A stretch of DNA of 64,000 bases from Aeromicrobium massiliense JC14. GTDB lineage: Bacteria > Actinomycetota > Actinomycetes > Propionibacteriales > Nocardioidaceae. Position 1 is the first letter of the stretch. The number at the start of each line of letters is the position of its first letter. Shown here one piece after another: positions 1-10,405 of the stretch. The translations under genes were made by a program, and so were the position numbers. A model generated the notes under the pieces. That model had not been told where the DNA came from and did not search any database. It was given only the letters and a program-made list of their open reading frames with translations. Location: assembly GCF_000312105.1 (NCBI RefSeq), contig NZ_HE978636.1:241696-305695 (forward strand). Reading direction: 5' to 3'.

Positions 1-1318
1 CCAGCGCCGAGACGCTCGTGCAGCCGTCCTCCCAGGCGTCCACCAGGTCGCCCTTGGTCACGCCGTTGCACCGGCAGACGGTGGTGGCGGCGGGCATCGT
101 CGTCGGGCTTCCGGACGTCGTGGGCGCCGCGCCGGACGTCCCGAGCAGCAGCTGCAGCGGATCCGGCGGCAGGACGCCGGGCCGGGCGACCTGCGTCGAG
201 AGGTGTGCGGCGAGGTCGCCGTCGCCGACGCAGGTGAAGCCGGCGAGCTCGTCGCCGCGCACCACCACCTCGACGTGCCGTCCGGCGCTCGGGTCGTGGA
301 CGGCGAGCACCCGGTCGTCCGGCTCGGCGACCGACCCGCGCACACCCTCGGTGACGACGTCCAGGCCGACCGCCTTCAGCCGCATGGCCGCGCCGCCGAC
401 GACCGAGGCGGGTGCCGGGGACGCGCCGGCCAGACGCCGTGCGAGGGCGGTGGCCTGCTGCCAGCCGGGGCCGACGAGCCCGCTGGTCCCTCCGGGCGTC
501 CGGGCGCAGTCGCCGATCGCGGACACCCGCGGGTCGTCGGTCGCCAGGTCGGCGTCCACCACCACCCCGCCGTCCACGACCAGGCCGGCGGCCCGGGCCA
601 GCCGGGTCTCGGGCTCCGACCCGCAGGCCAGCAGCAGCAGGTCCGCCTCGACGGTGCCGCTGTCGAGCCGTACGCCGGCCACCCGCCCGTCGACGGTCTC
701 CACCGCCTCGAGCACCGCGGCCTCGCGGACGTCCAGGCCGAGGCCGCGCAACGACCGCCCGACCACCCCGCCGGCGACCGGGTCGAGGTCCCGCGCCAGC
801 ACGGTGGCGGAGGCCGAGACGAGCGTGACGGGCACGCCCCGGTGGGCCAGGGCGCACGCCGCCTCGAGCCCCAGCGGGCCGCTGCCCACGACCACGGCCC
901 GCCGCGCGTGCTCGGTCGCGGCGTCGACCGCGCGGGCGTCGTGCAGCGAGCGCAGCACATGGGCACCTCGCGGCATCGGGTCGAGGCCGTCGACCCGAAG
1001 CCGTCGGGCCCGCGCCCCGGTGGCCAGCACGAGGTGGTCGTAGGTGAACGTCCGCTCGGCCGTGGCCACCACTCGCCGCTCGCGGTCGACGTGCAGCGCC
1101 TCGGCTCCCGCCCAGACGCGCACCGGTGCGCCCGGACGCGGGAGGGTCAGGGCGCCGGGCTCGACCCGGCCGGCCAGCAGCTCGGTCAGCAGGACGCGGT
1201 TGTACGGCGCGTGCGGCTCGGCGCCCACCAGGTCGACCTCGGCGTGCGGCGCGAACCGGGCGAGGTCGTCGGCGAACCGGTGTCCGACCATCCCGGCGCC
1301 GACCACGACGACCCTCAT
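1..1318 (-). CDS. NAD(P)/FAD-dependent oxidoreductase with BFD-like [2Fe-2S] domain, nitrate/nitrite assimilation; C-terminus beyond window
   Basis: A pyridine-nucleotide-disulfide type flavoprotein. It has an FAD-binding GxGxxG at residues 7-12 and a second dinucleotide-binding GSGPLG at 145-150. A GDCA FAD-closing motif lies in the middle. The visible end carries C415-R-C417-N-G, which begins a BFD-like [2Fe-2S] domain. About 438 residues are visible and the frame runs off the left edge. The ATG (1318-1316) overlaps the TGA of the nitrate reductase gene (ATGA), so the two are translationally coupled. Its likely role is to pass NAD(P)H electrons to the reductase, which has no BFD domain of its own. 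The N-terminus resembles NirB (GxGMVGHRF), so a full NirB nitrite reductase continuing outside the window is an alternative. Confidence 0.8.
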   Translation of the reverse strand, partial: MRVVVVGAGMVGHRFADDLARFAPHAEVDLVGAEPHAPYNRVLLTELLAGRVEPGALTLPRPGAPVRVWAGAEALHVDRERRVVATAERTFTYDHLVLATGARARRLRVDGLDPMPRGAHVLRSLHDARAVDAATEHARRAVVVGSGPLGLEAACALAHRGVPVTLVSASATVLARDLDPVAGGVVGRSLRGLGLDVREAAVLEAVETVDGRVAGVRLDSGTVEADLLLLACGSEPETRLARAAGLVVDGGVVVDADLATDDPRVSAIGDCARTPGGTSGLVGPGWQQATALARRLAGASPAPASVVGGAAMRLKAVGLDVVTEGVRGSVAEPDDRVLAVHDPSAGRHVEVVVRGDELAGFTCVGDGDLAAHLSTQVARPGVLPPDPLQLLLGTSGAAPTTSGSPTTMPAATTVCRCNGVTKGDLVDAWEDGCTSVSAL

Positions 1319-3396
1319 CGGCCCGCCCGCTCGACGGTCACGGCGCACACCTTGAGCTCGGGCATCCCCGAGACCGGGTCGGTCGCGTCGTTGGTCACCG
1401 CGTTGACCAGGTCGTCGCCGGCGAAGTGGAACGGGACGAACACGGTGTCGGGCCGGACCTGCGTGCTGACCCGCGCCGGGGCGGTCATCGTGCCCCGGGC
1501 CGAGGTGACCACGACGTCCTCGTGCCCGTCGAGCCCGATCCGGGCGGCGAGCGAGGGGTGGATCTCGACGTAGGCGCCGGCCTGGCTGCGGTTCAGCCGC
1601 TCGACCCGCCGGGTCTGGGCGCCGGACTGGTAGTGCTCGAGCAGCCGCCCGGTCACCAGCCACACCGGGGCGTCCGGCCGCACGACGTCGGCCGGTCCGC
1701 TGGGCCGCACCGCCACCATCCGGGCCCGGCCGGACGCGGTCGGGAAGCGGTCGGCGAAGGGTCGCGGCGTGCCTGGGTGGGTCTCGTCCGGGCACGGCCA
1801 GTACAGCGCCTCCCCCGCGTCGAGCCGGTCGTAGCTGATGCCGGCGTAGTCGGCCCGGCCGCCGGCGCTGGCCCGGCGCAGCTCGTCGAAGACCTCGCGG
1901 GGGTCGGTCGACCAGGTGCCCGGCGCGTCCAGCCGCCGGGCCAGCTCGGCCATGACCCACAGCTCGTCGCGGACCCCGGGCGGCGGCTCGATCGCTCGGC
2001 GGCGGCGCAGCACGCGTCCCTCGATGCCGGTCATGGTGCCCTCCTCCTCGGCCCACTGCGTGACGGGCAGGACGTAGTCGGCCAGCAGGGCGGTCTCCGA
2101 GGGCACGACGTCGCAGACGACCAGCAGGTCCAGCGACTCCAGCCGGCTCCGCACCGCGCGGGCGTCCGGGGCGCTGACGACGGGGTTGCTGCCGTGGACG
2201 AGCAGGGCCCGCGGACCGCCGGGACGCCCGAGCGAGGCGAGCAGCTCGACCGCGGGGACTCCCGGACCGGGCAGCAGCTCGGGGTCGACGCCCCACACCC
2301 GGGCGACGTGCTCGCGGGCAGCCGGGTCGGCGATCGATCGGTAGCCGGGCAGCTGGTCGGCCTTCAGCCCGTGCTCGCGGCCGCCCTGCCCGTTGCCCTG
2401 CCCGGTGAGTGCCCCGTACCCGCCGCGCTCGGCGCCCACGAGCCCGAGCGCGAGGGCCAGGTCGATCGCGGCGGTCACCGTGTCGGCGCCGTCGACGTGC
2501 TGCTCGCTGCCACGTCCGGTCAGCACGAACGCGCCCCGTCCGCCGCGGTGGCCGCTCGCGTCGGCGAGCAGCCGGGCGACGCGGCGTACCGCGGTGGCTG
2601 GAACGCCCGTGGTGGCGGCGACGCGCTCGGGCCACCACTCGGCGACGGCGGCACGGACGTCGTCCACGCGGTCCACCCGCTCGGCCAGGTAGGTCTCGTC
2701 GGCCAGACCCTCGGCCAGCACGACGTGCAGCAGGCCGAGGAGCAGGACGATGTCGGTGCCCGGCACCGGGGCAAGGTGGAGGCCGGCCCCCTCGTCGGTC
2801 AGCGCCGCGGTCGCCGAGCGCCGGGGGTCGACCACGACCAGGCCCCCGCGCTCGCGCACGGCGGCCAGGTGCTGGACGCTCGGCGGCATCGTGTCGGCCA
2901 GGTTGCTGCCGAGCAGCAGCACCGCGTCGGCGTCGGCCAGGTCGGTCAGCGGGAACGGCAGCCCACGATCCAGCCCGAGGGTGCGGTTGGCGGCCGCCGC
3001 CGCGGCGGCCATGCAGAACCGCCCGTTGTAGTCGATCAGCCGCGTCCGCAGGGCGAGCCGGGCGAGCTTGCCCAGCTGGTAGGCCTTCTCGTTGGTCAGC
3101 CCGCCACCGCCGAACACGGCCACCTCGTCTCGGCCCATCGTCCGCAGCCGCGCCGCGACGTCGTCCAGCGCCTCGTCCCACCCGACCGGCTCCAGCGACC
3201 CGGACGCGTTGCGCTGCAGCGGCACGGTCAGCCGGTCGGGCGTGCGCAGCAGCTCCGGGCTCGTCCACCCCTTCTGGCACATCCCGCCGCGGTTGGTCGG
3301 GAAGTCCCGCGGCTCGGCGGCGAGGTCGGCCGCGCCGGTGCCGCTCAGCCGCTGGGCGCACTGCAGCGCGCAGTACGGGCAGTGGGTGTCGGTCAC
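1315..3396 (-). CDS. Molybdopterin-dependent assimilatory nitrate reductase catalytic subunit (NasA-like)
   Basis: A 693-residue molybdopterin oxidoreductase. Cysteines C6, C9, C13 and C40 (pattern CPYCALQC then GGMCQKGW) form the N-terminal [4Fe-4S] site. The body has family blocks such as GRFC and LLLGSNLADTMP. The last 120 residues form a molydop-binding domain (GRLLEHYQSGAQTRR, FVPFHFAG). I chose GTG at 3396 because it overlaps the TGA of the upstream transporter (GTGA) and places the Fe-S motif at the extreme N-terminus, as in NasA/NapA. Longer in-frame readings only run through the transporter. The neighbouring nitrate transporter and flavoprotein support nitrate as substrate. A formate dehydrogenase-like enzyme is less likely. 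Confidence 0.85.
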   Translation of the reverse strand: MTDTHCPYCALQCAQRLSGTGAADLAAEPRDFPTNRGGMCQKGWTSPELLRTPDRLTVPLQRNASGSLEPVGWDEALDDVAARLRTMGRDEVAVFGGGGLTNEKAYQLGKLARLALRTRLIDYNGRFCMAAAAAAANRTLGLDRGLPFPLTDLADADAVLLLGSNLADTMPPSVQHLAAVRERGGLVVVDPRRSATAALTDEGAGLHLAPVPGTDIVLLLGLLHVVLAEGLADETYLAERVDRVDDVRAAVAEWWPERVAATTGVPATAVRRVARLLADASGHRGGRGAFVLTGRGSEQHVDGADTVTAAIDLALALGLVGAERGGYGALTGQGNGQGGREHGLKADQLPGYRSIADPAAREHVARVWGVDPELLPGPGVPAVELLASLGRPGGPRALLVHGSNPVVSAPDARAVRSRLESLDLLVVCDVVPSETALLADYVLPVTQWAEEEGTMTGIEGRVLRRRRAIEPPPGVRDELWVMAELARRLDAPGTWSTDPREVFDELRRASAGGRADYAGISYDRLDAGEALYWPCPDETHPGTPRPFADRFPTASGRARMVAVRPSGPADVVRPDAPVWLVTGRLLEHYQSGAQTRRVERLNRSQAGAYVEIHPSLAARIGLDGHEDVVVTSARGTMTAPARVSTQVRPDTVFVPFHFAGDDLVNAVTNDATDPVSGMPELKVCAVTVERAGR

Positions 3397-4928
3397 ACGC
3401 CCGCCCTCGCCATCGGGGCACCGCGCCGCAGGTAGACCGCCCAGGCCACCGCGGCGCAGACGACGTAGAACCCGGTGAACACCATGAACGCGGCCTGCAC
3501 CGCCTCGATCGGGTCGCTCACCCACGGCGAGCCGAACGTGATCGGGATGAGGAAGCCGCCGATCGCGCCCACCGCCCCGGCGAGCCCGATGACGGCGGAC
3601 GCCTCCTTCACCGAGCGCGCCCGCGCCGCGGCCCGGGCGGGCGTCCCCTCCTCCGTCTCGGCGTCGGCGTACGAGCGCCAGATCGCCGGGATCATCCGGT
3701 AGGTCGAGCCGTTGCCCGCCCCGGCGGCGGCGAACACCACGAGGAAGGCCAGCAGGAACCAGCCGAACAGCCCGGTGTTGTGGTCGACTGCCGCGACGAC
3801 GTCCGGCGCGTAGGCGAACGTGGCCGGGTCCACCCCGTCGGTCGGCTGGGCCGGGACCGGCTCGAGCGCCCGCAGCGTGGCCAGGACGCCCAGCGTGCCG
3901 GCCACCATGAGCGCGAAGCAGCCCACCGTGACCCGGGCTCCGCCGAGCCGGTCGGCCAGCCAGCCGCCGAACGGACGAGCGACCGAGCCGACGAGCGCGC
4001 CGAGGAAGGCGAAGTAGGCGAAGTTGACGCCGATGCCCTCGACACCCGGCACCGGCTGGGTCCAGAAGTTCAGCTTGATGAGCAGCGGCATCGCCGCCGA
4101 GTAGCCGATGAACGAGCCGAACGTGCCGACGTACAGGAACGACATCACCCAGGTGTGCCGGTACCGGACGACCGAGAGCTGCTCGCGCACCGTCGAGCGG
4201 GCGCTGCGCAGGTTGTCCATGCCGGCCCAGGCACCGACGGCGGCGACCACGGCCAGCGCGGCGTACAGCAGGCCGGCTCGTTCCAGGTGGATGCCGGACT
4301 CGGCCGCCTTCACCAGGCCGAACAGGCCCGCCCCGCCGACCACGACGGGCAGGAACAGCTGGATGATCGCCACGCCCAGGTTGCCGCCGGCGGCGTTGAG
4401 GCCCAGCGCCGCGCCCTTGCGCTCGGCCGGGTAGAAGAAGTTGATGTTGGCCATGGACGAGGCGAAGTTCCCGCCGCCCAGGCCGGCGGTCGCCGCCACC
4501 AGCACGAGCACCCAGTACGGCGTGCCCGGGCGCTGCACCACGACGACGAACAGCAGCGTCGGGACGAGCAGCAGCACGGCGCTGGCGATCGTCCAGTTGC
4601 GTCCGCCGAAGCGCGGCACCGCGAACGTGTAGGGCACCCGCAGCAAGGAGCCCACGAGGTTGGGCACCGCCAGCAGCCAGAACAGCTGCTGGGCGCTGAG
4701 GTCGAACCCGGCGCCGGCCATCATGGCGGCGCTGACGCTCCACAGCAGCCACACCGAGAAGCCCAGGTGCTCGGCGAAGATCGACCAGGCCAGGTTGCGC
4801 CGCGCGACCCGCTGTCCGGTGTGCGCCCAGAACGCCGGGTCCTCGGGCTCCCAGTGATCGATCCAGCGTCCGGTGCGCCGCGTCCCGGAGGTCCGGTCCG
4901 GCGCGAGCTCGCGTACGTCCGTGGTCAT
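3393..4928 (-). CDS. narK: Nitrate/nitrite transporter, NarK/NNP family (MFS)
   Basis: A 511-residue major-facilitator protein with about 12 hydrophobic segments. The two nitrate-signature-like blocks of the NNP family are visible: GGGNFASSMANINFFYP in the first half and GAGNGSTYRMIPAIW in the second. The soluble N-terminus (residues 1-45) contains WIDHWEPEDPAFW, common in actinobacterial NarK proteins. It imports nitrate (or exchanges it for nitrite) for the reductase encoded directly downstream, with which it overlaps by four bases. It is the first gene of the operon. The ATG at 4928 follows an AGGGGAG-like ribosome binding site. Confidence 0.92.
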   Translation of the reverse strand: MTTDVRELAPDRTSGTRRTGRWIDHWEPEDPAFWAHTGQRVARRNLAWSIFAEHLGFSVWLLWSVSAAMMAGAGFDLSAQQLFWLLAVPNLVGSLLRVPYTFAVPRFGGRNWTIASAVLLLVPTLLFVVVVQRPGTPYWVLVLVAATAGLGGGNFASSMANINFFYPAERKGAALGLNAAGGNLGVAIIQLFLPVVVGGAGLFGLVKAAESGIHLERAGLLYAALAVVAAVGAWAGMDNLRSARSTVREQLSVVRYRHTWVMSFLYVGTFGSFIGYSAAMPLLIKLNFWTQPVPGVEGIGVNFAYFAFLGALVGSVARPFGGWLADRLGGARVTVGCFALMVAGTLGVLATLRALEPVPAQPTDGVDPATFAYAPDVVAAVDHNTGLFGWFLLAFLVVFAAAGAGNGSTYRMIPAIWRSYADAETEEGTPARAAARARSVKEASAVIGLAGAVGAIGGFLIPITFGSPWVSDPIEAVQAAFMVFTGFYVVCAAVAWAVYLRRGAPMARAGV

Positions 4929-4973
4929 CGCCGCTCCCCTGTGCGGGCCGGCCCGGTGCCGGCGCTCGCCACG

Positions 4974-5027
4974 AGGCTAGGAAGCCGATGTTTCGCCCGG
5001 TGCCGTCCGCCGGTGCGCTCCGGTGAC
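4974..5027 (-). promoter_or_regulatory. Putative nitrate-operon promoter with GlnR-like half boxes
   Basis: On the minus strand a TAGCCT -10-like hexamer lies at 4979-4974, about 45 bases before the transporter ATG. Upstream, GTCAC-N6-GCACC (5027-5012) and GCACC-N4-GAAAC (5004-4991) resemble GlnR half sites (GTnAC-n6-GAAAC). GlnR control of nitrate genes is known in actinobacteria. The match here is partial, so this is a hypothesis. Confidence 0.35.
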
Positions 5028-5069
5028 GAACCGCTCACACCGGGCGCGGACCGCCCGTGAGAACGACGA

Positions 5070-5099
5070 AGCCCCCCGGACCCGAAGGTCCGAGGGGCT
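5070..5099 (-). terminator. Rho-independent-type terminator of the rpsL-tuf operon
   Basis: A hairpin about 20 bases beyond the tuf stop. Arms 5071-5082 and 5087-5098 pair in 11 of 12 positions around a 4-base loop. There is no long U-tract, as usual in high-GC actinobacteria. It separates the translation operon from the nitrate operon promoter. Confidence 0.75.
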
Positions 5100-5119
5100 C
5101 GTGCGCTGGTGTCAGCAGG

Positions 5120-6313
<1,194 letters not shown>

Positions 6314-6404
6314 TGTGGGCTCCTCCTGGGATTGTTGTTGCTGTTGAACGCCGTTGGGTCCCGCGAACGGACACCTCAGGCCACCTTAACGGACGGACCG
6401 TGGA

Positions 6405-8516
<2,112 letters not shown>

Positions 8517-8602
8517 GTGGCGTCAGTTCCTTCGAAAGTCTGCTGTCAGGTCTGGGAAGTCCAGCGGGCGTCGCGCGAGCGCGGACTCCCCGGTGACTCG
8601 AC

Positions 8603-9073
8603 TTACCAGCGGTAGTGGGCGAAGGCGCGGTTGGCCTCGGCCATCTTGTGCGTGTCCTCGCGCTTCTTGACCGAGCCGCCGAGGCCGTTGCTGGCGTCGA
8701 GGAGCTCGTTCATCAGGCGCTCGGCCATCGTCTTCTCACGACGCTCGCTGGAGTACTTGACCAGCCAGCGCAGGGCGAGCGTGGTCTGGCGCGAGGCGCG
8801 GACCTCGATCGGGACCTGGTAGGTCGCACCGCCGACGCGGCGGCTCTTGACCTCGAGGGTCGGCTTCACGTTGTCGAGTGCGCGCTTCAGCGTGATGACC
8901 GGATCGGTGCCGGTCTTCTCGCGGGTGCCCTCCAGGGCGGTGTAGACGATGCGCTGCGCGACCTGCTTCTTGCCGTCGAGCAGGATCTTGTTGATCAGCT
9001 GGGTGACCAGCTGGCTCCCGTAGACCGGATCGGTCTCGATGGGACGCTTCGGGGCGGGACCCTTGCGCGGCAT
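8603..9073 (-). CDS. rpsG: 30S ribosomal protein S7
   Basis: A 156-residue S7, the usual length, beginning [10 protein letters not shown] and ending HYRW. It nucleates assembly of the 3' domain of 16S rRNA. Recognisable blocks are [24 protein letters not shown] (here [11 protein letters not shown]) and the C-terminal [19 protein letters not shown]. Its ATG (9073-9071) shares one base with the rpsL TGA, so it is coupled to rpsL. In many bacteria S7 represses its own operon translationally; no specific operator is visible here. Confidence 0.99.
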   Translation of the reverse strand: MPRKGPAPKRPIETDPVYGSQLVTQLINKILLDGKKQVAQRIVYTALEGTREKTGTDPVITLKRALDNVKPTLEVKSRRVGGATYQVPIEVRASRQTTLALRWLVKYSSERREKTMAERLMNELLDASNGLGGSVKKREDTHKMAEANRAFAHYRW

Positions 9074-9447
9074 CAGCTCTTCTCCTTCTTCGCGCCGTAA
9101 CGGCTGCGAGCCTGCTTGCGGCCCTTGACACCCTGGGTGTCGAGCGAGCCACGGATGATCTTGTAACGGACGCCCGGGAGGTCCTTCACACGACCGCCAC
9201 GGACGAGGACGATCGAGTGCTCCTGGAGGTTGTGACCCTCACCGGGGATGTACGCGGTGACCTCGGTGCCGCTCGAGAGGCGGACACGTGCAACCTTGCG
9301 CAGCGCGGAGTTCGGCTTCTTGGGGGTCGTGGTGTACACGCGAGTGCAGACACCGCGACGCTGAGGCGAACCCTTGAGGGCCGGCGTGTTGGTCTTGACC
9401 ACCTTGCTCTGGCGGCCCTTGCGAACCAACTGGTTGATCGTGGGCAC
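9073..9447 (-). CDS. rpsL: 30S ribosomal protein S12
   Basis: A 124-residue S12, exactly the usual actinobacterial length, starting from GTG at 9447 with GAAGGAAG a few bases upstream. A longer in-frame reading exists upstream but lacks a ribosome binding site and is not conserved. The PNSALRK block and the decoding-site loop are intact. Lysines 43 and 88, whose substitution gives streptomycin resistance in M. tuberculosis, are both wild type, so a streptomycin-sensitive ribosome is predicted. It is the first gene of the rpsL-rpsG-fusA-tuf operon. Confidence 0.98.
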   Translation of the reverse strand: MPTINQLVRKGRQSKVVKTNTPALKGSPQRRGVCTRVYTTTPKKPNSALRKVARVRLSSGTEVTAYIPGEGHNLQEHSIVLVRGGRVKDLPGVRYKIIRGSLDTQGVKGRKQARSRYGAKKEKS

Positions 9448-9543
9448 TACGAACTTCCTTCTGCAGAATGGATGTTGCCTGGAGGGCGCGGGCCCTCGAA
9501 GTGGGCACGCACGTCGGCCCGAAGATTTCGGGCACGGTCTCAA

Positions 9544-9572
9544 AGACTACCGGGTGGGGTCTGGCGGGTCAA
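9544..9572 (-). promoter_or_regulatory. rpsL operon promoter
   Basis: On the minus strand, TTGACC (9572-9567), a 17-base spacer and TAGTCT (9549-9544) form a near-consensus housekeeping-sigma promoter. The predicted start is near 9537, giving an rpsL leader of about 90 bases. It fits well as the promoter of the str operon. Confidence 0.75.
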
Positions 9573-9613
9573 AATCGCCCCGTCAAGCGTGACACGCCGG
9601 GACGCCGTGCGGG

Positions 9614-10381
9614 TCACAGGCCGAGCGGACCGGCCAGGAACGCGGTCGCCGCGTCGCCTCGTACGTCCAGCCGGTCGGTGCCCACGCGTCCCCACAGGCC
9701 CAGGTACAGGTCGGCCGCGGTGCCGCGCACCACGTCGTCGAGCGAGGCGTCCGGCTCGGCCCCGGCGGGTCGCACGAGGAGCAGGTCGCCGGGCGACAGC
9801 ACCCACGCGTCGTCGGTGTCGGTGGTCTGCAGGCGGACGGGCGCCGGCAGCGTGGGCGGGACGCCACGGAGCGCGCGCACGCGCAGCATGACCGTCAGCA
9901 GCTCGTCCACCCCGTCCGCGGACACCTGGGCGTCCGGACCCCACCCCTCGGCGCCGGGCCAGCCGTCCTCGGGCAGCCCGAGCGCGACGGCCAGGTCGAC
10001 CGTGTGGACGAGCGTCTCGTGCAGCTGGCGGCGGCGCCAGAAGCCGGCCGTCTCGTGCACCTGCGCCCAGTTGGGCACCGGCTCGGCCGGGTCGACCGCC
10101 TGCAGCGCGAGCACGAGCGCGGACGCGCAGCCGGCGTACCAGTCGGTGAGCGAGCCGAGCACGAGCGGCTCGGGGGTGTCGACCAGCGTCGCGCCGAGCA
10201 CGACCGCGCCGGCCTTGCGGTGCATCGTGCCGAGGTGGACGGCCAGGTCGCGCACCGTCCAGCCCGGGCAGGTCGGCACCGGCAGGTTCTCGTCGGCCTC
10301 GCCGAGCAGGGTGACGAAGCGGGCCATCTGCTCCCCCAGCACCGGCAGGTGGTCGATCCGCATGGGCGCGTGCTCAGTCAT
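9614..10381 (-). CDS. Maleylpyruvate isomerase family mycothiol-dependent (DinB-fold) protein
   Basis: 255 residues of the TIGR03083-like family. The N-terminal DinB-like four-helix domain carries PTCPGWTVRDLAVHLG (residues 36-51) with candidate metal ligands H49 and H54, and later HETLVHTVDLA. The C-terminal 100 residues form an MDMPI_C-like beta domain (VRLQTTDTDDAWVL, GTAADLYLGLWGR). Family members bind zinc and some use mycothiol, the low-molecular-weight thiol of actinobacteria. It lies 24 bases after the FAD/Fe-S dehydrogenase and is probably co-transcribed. The substrate cannot be assigned, and true maleylpyruvate isomerase activity is not implied. Confidence 0.75.
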   Translation of the reverse strand: MTEHAPMRIDHLPVLGEQMARFVTLLGEADENLPVPTCPGWTVRDLAVHLGTMHRKAGAVVLGATLVDTPEPLVLGSLTDWYAGCASALVLALQAVDPAEPVPNWAQVHETAGFWRRRQLHETLVHTVDLAVALGLPEDGWPGAEGWGPDAQVSADGVDELLTVMLRVRALRGVPPTLPAPVRLQTTDTDDAWVLSPGDLLLVRPAGAEPDASLDDVVRGTAADLYLGLWGRVGTDRLDVRGDAATAFLAGPLGL

Positions 10382-10405
10382 GGATCGTGCCTTCGCTGTG
10401 CTCGG

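Noticed and set aside
1315..4752. A 1145-residue reading joining the nitrate reductase to upstream sequence
   Set aside because: The first ~450 residues are an out-of-frame reading of the transporter gene; the reductase starts at GTG 3396 with the GTGA overlap.
6314..6404. Internal tuf promoter in the fusA-tuf gap
   Set aside because: Only a TAAGGT hexamer is visible, with no -35 at suitable distance; too weak to list as a feature.
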